64,000 nucleotides of DNA. It comes from Desulfofundulus kuznetsovii DSM 6115 (GTDB taxonomy: Bacteria; Bacillota; Desulfotomaculia; Desulfotomaculales; Desulfovirgulaceae). Position numbers and translations under genes: made by a program. Below the pieces are notes generated by a model, which saw only the letters and a list, made by a program, of their open reading frames with translations, searched no databases and was not told where the DNA came from. The stretch covers positions 2,859,001 to 2,923,000 of the forward strand of contig NC_015573.1 in assembly GCF_000214705.1 (NCBI RefSeq), written 5' to 3'. This document shows, piece after piece, positions 8,178 to 15,289 of the stretch (position 1 is its first letter; each line of letters starts with the position of its first letter).

Positions 8178-8242
8178 GACACACCTCCGATAGAATTTGG
8201 AAAGCTAAGGTAATGAATTCGGCGGGCAATGGGGAAGTCCCG
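7701..8242. repeat. Segmental duplication, copy 2
   Basis: This is the partner of 6162-6703. The left edge abuts the YjbQ-like scrap and the right edge falls within a few bases of the stop of another gene remnant at 8245. Both edges therefore join unrelated gene fragments. Confidence 0.93.
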
Positions 8243-8244
8243 GC

Positions 8245-8396
8245 TCACAGCCTCTGCACCATTATTCTTGACCGTATTACTTTAAGAACATCCCTTAGCT
8301 CAATTTCCAGCGATGGTTCAACATTACCAGGAGAGCCCGCGCTCAAATAACTCAACGTTAAAGTTATCTACGACATCTTTGAAGGCGGCGATTGTT
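8245..8396 (-). pseudogene. Possible remnant of a toxin gene
   Basis: Directly downstream of the 106-residue gene, two short minus-strand pieces look coding. One is AAFKDVVDNFNVELFERG just after the neighbour's stop. The other is NVEPSLEIELRDVLKVIRSR, ending at a stop at 8245. They are in different frames and too close together for a full protein. The second resembles the tail of TumE/DUF6516-type toxins, but only loosely. An internally deleted toxin is the simplest reading. Confidence 0.35.
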
Positions 8397-8717
8397 TTAA
8401 GCACTTTCGATCTCCCGCTTCCGCTGATCGAGCTCAACTAAAGCCTCCCTGGCAAAACGCCAATCAAGAAGATCCTCTTCCTGGGCAAAATCCTCTTCCT
8501 TTGCATTTTCCACCTTTCTAGCAAAATCTTCAAAAGACATGCCATATTTGCTTTGGAAATAGTCGCATTCAGCTTTGTAACGACTTATTTTAGCCATGAG
8601 CAATAATAATGCCTGTTCTTTCAGGAATTCTTTTACATCTGCAAACCCCATTTCCCTCAATACGGGAGTGACTTTCTGTAGAAATGTAACATCAAGAGTA
8701 ATTGTTTTATCAAGCAT
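8397..8717 (-). CDS. Small hypothetical protein, possible antitoxin
   Basis: A 106-residue acidic protein that I do not recognise. It starts TITLDVTFLQKVTPVLREMG and continues with helices ending in a Glu/Asp/Arg-rich tail (KEEDFAQEEDLLDWRFAREA). The ATG has a GAGAGGTG site upstream, so it is probably expressed. Size, charge, and the apparent decayed partner just downstream are consistent with an antitoxin that outlived its toxin. No DNA-binding motif is clear enough to name a family. Confidence 0.6.
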   Translation of the reverse strand: MLDKTITLDVTFLQKVTPVLREMGFADVKEFLKEQALLLLMAKISRYKAECDYFQSKYGMSFEDFARKVENAKEEDFAQEEDLLDWRFAREALVELDQRKREIESA

Positions 8718-8876
8718 TGTAGAACACCTCTCATGCCATATTGCTATTCAGACACAGGGAAAGATTATAAATGCCGCTTTCTTCCGCTTTGCTTATTTTA
8801 CCGTCCTACCGTTGAACAGTCAATTTTTTCCCACAGATGAGACTTTTTAGAAAACGTTATCACAGCGAATAAAAGT

Positions 8877-10298
8877 TCACAAATCGCCTGCACCATGGAA
8901 TTGACCGGCTTCAATAAGCAGCAGGTCGTGTCGTTCCGCCACCATCTCACGCAGCTCCTCAGTGAAACCGTTCCGGGCAAACATGGCGTAATACACATGC
9001 GGCGTCCGCTGAAAATGGGGCAGCACGGCTTTGGCCTTTTGCTGGAGTTCGGAGAGTATATTTGCCCCTACCGGTTTCGCCCACCATTTGCACTCGCCCA
9101 CCATAATGGCCGCTTCATCCTCACTAATGGCCAGCAGGTCCAGTTCGTTCTGCCCGTCCCACCAGGAGCCCAGGCGGTAGGGATAAAAGGGAAGTTTCCC
9201 CCGCCGCCCCAGGAGTCGCAAATGCTGCCGGCAAACCTCTTTAAAGGCCGGGCCAACAAACTCCGGAAAATGGGGCTTGATCCTGGTTTCCAGCACCCGC
9301 TCCGCTTCTCCCTCCTCGAGGTCGCTGCGGTTGGGGTAAACGAAGCGAAACCAGAAGCGCAGAAATTGATCCTGTAACCGGTAAATACCCCGGCGGCTTT
9401 TCTGCGGCTGCTTTTCCGTCACCGGCACCAGACGCTGGATTAAACCCATGTCCCTTAATATGTCCAGGTAACGGGAAGCGGCGCTGCGGTCGTGCAGGCC
9501 CGCCGCCTGGGTGATTTCATTCAGGCGGGTTTTGCCGTGGGCAATGGCCCTGAGCACGGCAAAATAATTGGCCGGCTCCCGCAGTTCCTGCATGAGAAGA
9601 AAACGCGGTTCTTCATAGAGGAAGGTGCCCCGGCGCAGCACCCGGCGGGCAATGCCGGCAAAAAGATCATCTTCATCTATAAATTCCAGCAGGTATGCCG
9701 GCACTCCACCGAGCACGGCGTAGGCTTCCACCTGCCAGATAGGATCCCTCCCCGGGAAAAAGCCCGCCATATCGTGAAAGTGCAGGGGCTCAATCAGGTA
9801 TTGCCCGGTGCGCCTTCCGTAGAGGGCGCTCTTATATCCCAGAACCTCCCTCTCCATCACTCCTACATAGGAACCGCACAAAATACACAATATCCCGGTA
9901 TTTCTCAATTCCTCGTCCCAGACTTTCTGCAGAATGGAAGGTATGGCCGGATTGGTCTCCATAAGGTAGGGGAATTCATCCAGCACCACAATAAGCCGAT
10001 CCTGGCGGGCCAGCCCGCCCATAAAACGGAAGGCAGCTTCCCAGGAAGGAAAGGAAAAACCCGTTTCTGCCTGTCCGTAGGCCTGCTCCCACAGCCGCTG
10101 CGAAAAAGCGGCCAGCTGCTCCCGGTCGGGCGCCAGGTCGGCCACAAAAAAGACATGTCTCTTCTCCCGGCAAAAAACCCTGAGCAGTTCCGTTTTCCCC
10201 ACCCGCCGGCGGCCGTATAACACCAGCAGCCCGGCACGACCGCTTCCATAAGCTTCCTCCAGCCAGTGTAGTTCAGCTTTGCGGTTTACAAAAGTCAC
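8877..10298 (-). CDS. AAA-family ATPase with C-terminal DUF234 nuclease-like domain
   Basis: A 473-residue protein of the archaeal-type ATPase group. The P-loop is LYGRRRVGKTELL near residue 30 and Walker B is RLIVVLDEFPYL near 105. A winged-helix stretch follows (about 250-300, LNEITQAAGLHDRSAASRYL). The C-terminus carries ELDLLAISEDEAAIMVGECK, which has the spacing of a PD-(D/E)xK nuclease core, as in DUF234. The GTG start has a GAGGTG site. Homologues are common in accessory regions of thermophiles and archaea; their function is largely unknown, with defence or mobile-element roles suspected. Confidence 0.85.
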   Translation of the reverse strand: MTFVNRKAELHWLEEAYGSGRAGLLVLYGRRRVGKTELLRVFCREKRHVFFVADLAPDREQLAAFSQRLWEQAYGQAETGFSFPSWEAAFRFMGGLARQDRLIVVLDEFPYLMETNPAIPSILQKVWDEELRNTGILCILCGSYVGVMEREVLGYKSALYGRRTGQYLIEPLHFHDMAGFFPGRDPIWQVEAYAVLGGVPAYLLEFIDEDDLFAGIARRVLRRGTFLYEEPRFLLMQELREPANYFAVLRAIAHGKTRLNEITQAAGLHDRSAASRYLDILRDMGLIQRLVPVTEKQPQKSRRGIYRLQDQFLRFWFRFVYPNRSDLEEGEAERVLETRIKPHFPEFVGPAFKEVCRQHLRLLGRRGKLPFYPYRLGSWWDGQNELDLLAISEDEAAIMVGECKWWAKPVGANILSELQQKAKAVLPHFQRTPHVYYAMFARNGFTEELREMVAERHDLLLIEAGQFHGAGDL

Positions 10299-10405
10299 AG
10301 CAGCACCTCATTGCTAATATAACTTGATTATGATATGATTAGCCTAATTAAGATTATACTAAACAAAATAACCGGACTCAATCCCGGATGCAATTAGCAA
10401 CAAAT

Positions 10406-10483
10406 AAAATAAACAACCGGTAATCATCACCCGGCGCTCGAAGGAAAAGGCCATCAGTCACCGAAGCCATTCGCGAGGTTCGT
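10406..10483 (+). pseudogene. Internally deleted copy of the Phd antitoxin gene
   Basis: Bases 10406-10454 match 5123-5170 of the Phd-type gene almost exactly (AACAACCGGTAATCATCACC core), and 10455-10483 match 5297-5325 (CGAAGCCATTCGCGAGGTTC core). About 125 bp of the original between these parts are missing, and so is the start. No toxin follows. This is a scar of a second Phd/PIN cassette. Confidence 0.85.
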
Positions 10484-10545
10484 TTACCCCGGAGGGGCAC
10501 TCCCATTTGCCTGCACTGTTTACCTGCACCCGGGGAGGAATAAAA

Positions 10546-11316
10546 ATGCTTCTCGAGAGCGAAAAAATTATCAGTGAAATTAAACGCCATGTCCAGGACC
10601 GACCACAGGTGGCCGTGGCCTATTTGATGGGGTCTTATGCCGGGGGCACGGCCACCCCTCTGAGTGATGTGGATGTGGGCATCGGCCTTTACCCCTCCCT
10701 GTGCCCGAACACAGACGACGCCCTGGATCTGGCAGCGGCACTGGAATACTCCCTGACGGAGGCGCTTTTTCCCGGTTATGACCCCGAACCCTGGACGGAA
10801 TGGCTCTTCACTCCGGTGGAAGTGGTGGTGCTGAATGCACCCCACACCCTTTCTTCCCTCCCCTGGATGCTGGCCGGCGCCCTGCCGGTCCACACCCCGG
10901 ATCCCTCATTTAAGGTGAAACTGGAAAAGCTGGCTTTCCGGCGCGGCCGCCCCACACCGGAAGAGGCCACCATTGCCGCCTGGCGGCTAAAGGCAACCTG
11001 GATCGTCCGCACCGCCCGGGGCCAGGTTTTTGCCTCCTATGAGGGCATTCTGCGCACCTGCCTGAACCTGGCCCACCGGGCGGTGGTCAGGCTGGGGCTA
11101 CCCGTACCGGAAGAACGGCAACAGCTGCCCCTGGTACTGTACCGGGCCGGCATCATTACCAGGCGGGCGGCTTCCTTTATCACAGAAGCCATCAATATAC
11201 TGTGCCACGACCGTGTAAACCTCCAGGCGTGGGAATATCTGCACCATCACCTCCACCTGCTGGCCGACTATGCCCTGCAGGTGGAAGACGCCCTGGAAAG
11301 GACCGTGAAGCAGTAG
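10546..11316 (+). CDS. Fused MNT nucleotidyltransferase and HEPN-like protein
   Basis: A 256-residue protein. Residues 20-60 carry the minimal nucleotidyltransferase motif (LMGSYAGGTATPLSDVDVGI), with GS and the DxD acidic pair intact. The C-terminal half is helical and resembles HepT/HEPN domains (NLQAWEYLHHHLHLLADYAL). In the MntA-HepT toxin-antitoxin system these are separate proteins and MntA AMPylates the HEPN RNase. Here they are one chain, and the RNase motif RxxxxH appears as INILCHD, with the Arg replaced by Ile. The RNase may be inactive. The ATG follows a GGGGAGGAA site; the more upstream in-frame start has none. Confidence 0.75.
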   Translation: MLLESEKIISEIKRHVQDRPQVAVAYLMGSYAGGTATPLSDVDVGIGLYPSLCPNTDDALDLAAALEYSLTEALFPGYDPEPWTEWLFTPVEVVVLNAPHTLSSLPWMLAGALPVHTPDPSFKVKLEKLAFRRGRPTPEEATIAAWRLKATWIVRTARGQVFASYEGILRTCLNLAHRAVVRLGLPVPEERQQLPLVLYRAGIITRRAASFITEAINILCHDRVNLQAWEYLHHHLHLLADYALQVEDALERTVKQ

Positions 11317-11409
11317 CAGCGACCGGCGAGATAGAGCCTTGCAGCGCCACTCAGAACCTGCAACCCGGTCTCTGCCAGTAGCAATGGGATCCTGCCCTAA
11401 GGGAACGGC

Positions 11410-11438
11410 TTGACATAGCTCGATGAAGGACATATGCT
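11410..11438 (+). promoter_or_regulatory. Promoter of the AbrB/PIN pair
   Basis: TTGACA (11410-11415) and TATGCT (11433-11438) are spaced by 17 bp. The expected start point is only about 14 nt ahead of the ATG, so the AAGGAGG site lies at the very 5' end of the message. Confidence 0.65.
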
Positions 11439-11458
11439 GTTGGTAAGGAGGTGTTCAT

Positions 11459-11728
11459 ATGTTAAGGGCACGATTAACGAGTAAGGGCCAGATAACCATA
11501 CCGGTAACTGTGCGCCGCATGCTTAACCTGCAACCGGGAGACGAACTACTCTTTGATGTAAGCCCGGAAGGCGAGGTTAAGGTAAAGTCTTTTAAACGCA
11601 AGCGCTTAACAGAGTTATACGCTTCTTTACCAACTGTTAAAGAATATCCTGGCAAAGAAAAAGTACGTGAGGAAGTAGCCGCCAGTATTGCCCGGCAGAT
11701 CCTGGGTAAAGGGAAAGAAAAAGAATGA
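11459..11728 (+). CDS. AbrB/MazE-type antitoxin
   Basis: An 89-residue antitoxin with a textbook swapped-hairpin domain (ARLTSKGQITIPVTVRRMLN, then LQPGDELLFDVSPEGEVKVK) and a basic helical tail for toxin binding. The ATG has an AAGGAGG site and a consensus promoter. It overlaps the toxin gene by 4 bp (ATGA). It is not closely similar to the other AbrB-type antitoxin at 7264-7512, so the two pairs were acquired independently. Confidence 0.88.
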   Translation: MLRARLTSKGQITIPVTVRRMLNLQPGDELLFDVSPEGEVKVKSFKRKRLTELYASLPTVKEYPGKEKVREEVAASIARQILGKGKEKE

Positions 11729-12147
11729 TTTATTTATGGATTGATGCCAACGTTGTTCTACGATTTCTTACCGGTAATCCGCCGGAGATGGCCGCCCAGG
11801 CGCTGGAGTTGATGGCCCGCGCCGAGAAGGGGGAAGTTTGCCTGCGCCTTCACCACCTGGTGATAGCTGAAATCGTCTGGGTTCTCTCCTCTTTTTACAA
11901 ATTTACCAAACGGGAGATTGCTAATACGCTGGTTTCCTTTATTCACGCGGATGGTATTCAAGTCGATAATTCCGATCTGGTTGTCCAGGCTTTACAAGAC
12001 ATGGCAAAAAAAAACATTGATTTTGTAGATGCCTACCTCGCCGCTCTGGCCAAACAACACGAAGAAAGTGTCTGTTCTTTTGATAGTGATTTCGAAAAGT
12101 TAAACGTAAGTCTGGTCAAACCCCCGGGATATCCGCAGGAGAAATAA
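11725..12147 (+). CDS. PIN-domain toxin
   Basis: A 140-residue PIN ribonuclease starting MIYLWIDANVVLRFLTGNPP, with the first catalytic Asp in that motif, the Glu in LVIAEIVWVLSS, and the remaining acids in NIDFVDAYLAALA and SFDSDFEKL. All four expected acidic positions are present, so it is probably active. It is translationally coupled to the AbrB-type antitoxin upstream. Confidence 0.88.
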   Translation: MIYLWIDANVVLRFLTGNPPEMAAQALELMARAEKGEVCLRLHHLVIAEIVWVLSSFYKFTKREIANTLVSFIHADGIQVDNSDLVVQALQDMAKKNIDFVDAYLAALAKQHEESVCSFDSDFEKLNVSLVKPPGYPQEK

Positions 12148-12162
12148 CATCTCACCTCTGAC

Positions 12163-12335
12163 TTGATGTTTGCCGGGGAAGGCCTTTTTGTATGTCAAAG
12201 ATGCAAAAGGAAAAGGCCCACTTCCCAATCTGCGCCTTTATGCCAGCAGGGCTCCTTTGTCAGGGCCTACCTCCATCCACCTAACCAGGAGGCCTTCCTG
12301 GAAGGGCACCGTCTGGCCTTCGAGTTTTTTTGCGT
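12163..12335 (+). pseudogene. Scrap of an IS21-family transposase (IstA)
   Basis: Two plus-strand frames together read like the core of IstA: YVKDAKGKGPLPNLRLYAS in one, then FVRAYLHPPNQEAFLEGHRL and AFEFF after a one-base shift near 12262. IstA proteins carry ...RAY.....EAFL.GH..AFEFFGG... at this place. Everything before and after is lost. The call rests on that motif alone. The rest of 12148-12389 shows no other feature. Confidence 0.55.
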
Positions 12336-12389
12336 CTTATGTGTCTTAATATTATGTCTTAATGTGACAAGCTTGTGTAGCCATAAGCT

Positions 12390-13238
12390 TTAGGACTCTT
12401 CGTATTCGGAACAGTTAGTTGCTCTCCGTAATTCTTTAAGTAATAAGGAGGCCTTCACGGGATGTCCAGCATCTTTAAGCCATCTAGCCGTTGCTTCAAT
12501 CAGAGCCTGTAGTCGCCGTATTTCTTTTCGGAGTTCCGCTACCTCGTTAAATTCTGCAAGTGCCTTTTCACCGCACCACTCTCTTACAAGGGCAAAAACG
12601 GGCTTTTTCTTAACCAGCCATTCTTCAGCAAATTCTTGTTCATATAAAGTAGATGCTGATATTGCTTCTTGCCGCAACTTATTCTCCTCAAGTTGTATAT
12701 ACCTTAGAATTTCTTTTGGGAATCTTTTGCAAAAATCTTTCACAACTCGCTCGCTAACATGAAAGGGGGCCTTGTAATCTCCGTAACGGTCGATAAAGGC
12801 GTGTGGTTCAGAAAGAAGTTCTTCTCTTCCAAGGCCCAATTTATGAACGGACTTTTCAAAATCCTTAATGATTATTAGGTTTTGCTCTATTGCCTTCCAC
12901 CCAAAGAAGATAAGTTCCTCGCCAAATAATTCTGCAATAGCCCCGAATACTTCTTCAGCAGCCTTATAGATAATTGATCCCTGGACATCACCGGAAGCTT
13001 TTACCGCATTCAATAACCTCCGTTCGTCATCACAGAATGCATTTACTTCCTCCCATGGAGCGACTAGTCGACTTTTGGGGACCCACTCTTCGAAGCCCTC
13101 GTATTCACCATCGAGGTGGCGTATTCGCACCTTTCGTGATCGCGGTGGTCCCTCTTTTACAACTATTACAGGCACAACTGGTTCACCTAGCATTCGTGCA
13201 CGTTCTCGATAAGCATATCGCTGTCCTACAATTGCCAT
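12390..13238 (-). CDS. Hypothetical protein beside the BREX remnant
   Basis: A 282-residue protein that I do not recognise. The first 60 residues look like a small beta-barrel (AIVGQRYAYRERARMLGEPV, then KVRIRHLDGEYEGFEEWVPK), the middle is mixed helical, and residues 225-275 form a likely coiled coil (FNEVAELRKEIRRLQALIEA). I take the ATG at 13236-13238, which has a GGGGG site; an upstream start would add nine residues with no ribosome site. Its coding bases are more A+T-rich than the metabolic genes, consistent with transfer. It lies just downstream of the decayed brxA-like gene. Confidence 0.65.
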   Translation of the reverse strand: MAIVGQRYAYRERARMLGEPVVPVIVVKEGPPRSRKVRIRHLDGEYEGFEEWVPKSRLVAPWEEVNAFCDDERRLLNAVKASGDVQGSIIYKAAEEVFGAIAELFGEELIFFGWKAIEQNLIIIKDFEKSVHKLGLGREELLSEPHAFIDRYGDYKAPFHVSERVVKDFCKRFPKEILRYIQLEENKLRQEAISASTLYEQEFAEEWLVKKKPVFALVREWCGEKALAEFNEVAELRKEIRRLQALIEATARWLKDAGHPVKASLLLKELRRATNCSEYEES

Positions 13239-13506
13239 CTGGTTACCCCCAATCTTCTCCAACATTAGAAGTGCTATGAGAAACCCTTCAAACTACAATT
13301 ACCCGCAGTTAAAAACGCAGTAAAATAAAAGTTGTTGGAATGGGGCCACTCTTTCTTGCAGGGCGGTTACCGCAGCCCGGGCCACTTCCATGAGCTTTGC
13401 TGCCTGTTTTTTCCAACGCCAAAGCCAGGTGACCGGACGTTTTACATTCTGAGCGACCGCCGTCATCTTTACCTGTTCATCTACCGCATTATTCTTAGCT
13501 GCTCGT

Positions 13507-14190
13507 TTACCTGATAACCACCATATCCAAATCCAAGCCCTGGCGCTGTATCTCAAGCTCCTTTGATTGTCATATGGCAACCACCGGAATATCCAGGTGA
13601 AACGGGAAAGCTGAAGGTATTTGTAATAATTGTTGCAGCGGCATTATCGGGGTTGGTTCTGAACGTAGTAGGGCTTCCAAAAACCACAATTGAACATCTT
13701 CACTGGTGGTTTCCTTCTTAGCGGCAGGGACATAAATACCCTTCGTAGACGTGCCCTCGAGAACACCCCAGTCCACCATTGAACGAACTACCCGCTGGCA
13801 GGCCCGTCGCACCGTTGCCCTCTCCCCCCAGCACTCCGCTAAACGACGGGAAATTTGTTGCAAAGAAACTTCATTCTGAAGCGTCAATAGACGGCCGATT
13901 ATCGTCGCTATGTCCCGGAAAAAAGGATAGGCCAACAGCATCATGCCCCATTGCAACCAGAGGCGCGTGCCGGGGTCACTTTCGAGTAAAATTTTTAGAG
14001 CCCTGCCTTGTAATAATCGGTGCCATCCGGTACCCTTGCCCATATACGAGTTAATACTGTAACAGTTTTCCTTCGAGCCTCCTTATTTTTGTATTCCGTA
14101 CTTAAAAGCTCATTAAGGTATTTGCGTACTTCATCAGCGTTTCCTTCCGTTCCCGCTTTCCAGGCCGTAGCATCCAGCCACTCCCGCCGG
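13507..14190 (-). pseudogene. Decayed BrxA-like (DUF1819-like) gene
   Basis: Three minus-strand pieces form one protein. The first, in one frame, reads EWLDATAWKAGTEGNADEVR to RKTVTVLTRIWARVP. After a one-base loss near 14025, the frame with ALKILLESDPGTRLWLQWGM continues through RRACQRVVRSMVDWGVLEG to an in-frame TGA at 13570-13572. Beyond that stop the same frame still reads ELEIQRQGLDLDMVVIR up to a TAA at 13507. The layout (LL..s...WL..., a long helical middle, then V...L...GVL near the end) resembles BrxA. BrxA closes type 3 BREX operons, which fits the position. Confidence 0.6.
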
Positions 14191-14295
14191 TTGGCCAGAG
14201 GCATGATCATGTGGTTGTAGGCCTGGGCCAGGGCGGAGCCGTGCCCGGAAAATCTTTCCCGGCTTATACGGTCGGCCTCAATGATGGCCCGGTGG
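14190..14295 (-). pseudogene. GH57-like fragment spliced between brxC and brxA remnants
   Basis: One minus-strand frame reads [20 protein letters not shown] then AQAYNHMIMPLANRR. The string GHG.A.AQ.YNH.I.PLANRR is a hallmark of glycoside hydrolase family 57/DUF3536 proteins and has no place in BREX genes. It follows the point where brxC loses its frame and continues in frame into the brxA-like remnant. It seems to be filler DNA captured during the deletion. Confidence 0.6.
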
Positions 14296-14563
14296 CCATC
14301 TCCGGATATTCGGCCACCGCGGAGATTACCGACATTAAGTGGGATTTACCGGTACCGTAGTTGCCTACGATCAGCAATCCCTTGTTATCCTGGGGGTGAT
14401 CATATTGAAGTTGAGGAAAAACAACGCCTGCAAGCTGCTCGGCCATGCGGTCGGAGATTACATAGGTTTCAACTAACTGGTAAGCTCTGGCTTTAGCGTC
14501 GGCTTCACGCAATTGGACGATAGTCTCTATGGGTTCAAAATGAATCAGGTCATTGTATTTCAC
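14264..14563 (-). pseudogene. N-terminal stub of brxC (BREX ATPase)
   Basis: About 90 residues remain, starting at a GTG with an AAAGGTGGG site: [20 protein letters not shown], then a P-loop [20 protein letters not shown], then loss of homology after EYPEMA and a stop at 14264. Full BrxC/PglY-type ATPases exceed 1000 residues and carry this start. In type 3 BREX the order is brxF-brxC-pglX-brxH-pglZ-brxA; only the two ends are left here. The stub may still be translated, being 16 bp downstream of brxF. Confidence 0.72.
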
Positions 14564-14579
14564 GACACTCCCACCTTTG

Positions 14580-15050
14580 TTAAATTTGACAAACCAGAGC
14601 ATCAACCTCAGAATACTTTCTGTACTCCGGGTGACCGGGCTCGGCATAAATCAGGGTGCGACCTTCAAATTTTCCACTCCATGCAGCCACGATGGTCCGG
14701 GTGCGGCTGATGTGTTGAAGCAGGCGTAAAGGGTCCTGCTGAAGAGCAGGTTCAAAGAGTATCTCAATATTATCCAATAGAACAGTATCTCCTGCCCTAT
14801 CATCTATAATTGCCTCAACGATCCCGGGCAAACGCAACGGGCGAACCCGGCCGGGGTATTCAAGCAGTTTCTGGCTCAGTATCAGGTTCAGGTTAATGTA
14901 AGGATAACCCGCCTCATTGGACAGTTGAAGAAGAACCCGGGTTTTTCCAGTTGCGGCCGGCCCAACCAATAACACTAATTGATAATAACGCGACCGGGCT
15001 GCCTCTATATGTCTTTTCAGATCCTCTATTTTATCACTCATAGTAATCAC
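14580..15050 (-). CDS. brxF: BREX type 3 P-loop protein BrxF
   Basis: A 156-residue ATPase-like protein with Walker [17 protein letters not shown] near residue 30 and a Walker B-like strand [12 protein letters not shown] near 93. Length, opening ([20 protein letters not shown]) and position directly ahead of brxC match BrxF, the small P-loop protein unique to type 3 BREX phage-defence loci. It appears intact, but the methylase, helicase and PglZ genes needed for defence are absent, so it can hardly work as BREX on its own. Most likely it is a survivor of the deleted locus. Confidence 0.75.
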   Translation of the reverse strand: MITMSDKIEDLKRHIEAARSRYYQLVLLVGPAATGKTRVLLQLSNEAGYPYINLNLILSQKLLEYPGRVRPLRLPGIVEAIIDDRAGDTVLLDNIEILFEPALQQDPLRLLQHISRTRTIVAAWSGKFEGRTLIYAEPGHPEYRKYSEVDALVCQI

Positions 15051-15142
15051 CGGTGCTCATGGTTCGACGGAATCTGGCGAAAATCCTGCCAAAAATAGCA
15101 GTCGTTGCTGCAGTTCCGGGTGTGATGCAACCAGCCAGAGCT

Positions 15143-15179
15143 AAAAAAAACAGGGCGAGGTTCCATCCTTTCCTCGCCC
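15143..15179 (-). terminator. Terminator of the glmS transcript
   Basis: GGGCGAGG (15153-15160) pairs with CCTCGCCC (15172-15179), followed on the minus strand by TGTTTTTTTT. It lies 110 bp after the glmS stop. No gene is seen between 15051 and 15289. Confidence 0.88.
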
Positions 15180-15289
15180 ACGCCTATTTCATTTCTATTC
15201 AGTTTACCACTTTATTACCAAGTCTACGACTCATACTCAGTTCACAACTTTATTCCATGAAAACACGAAAGAACTAATCCTGCCTCTCC

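Noticed and set aside
13299-13580. 93-codon minus-strand frame downstream of the brxA-like remnant
   Set aside because: It overlaps the tail of the remnant in another frame and has a random-looking composition (many Trp and Arg). The ELEIQRQGLDLDMVVIR frame explains the DNA better.
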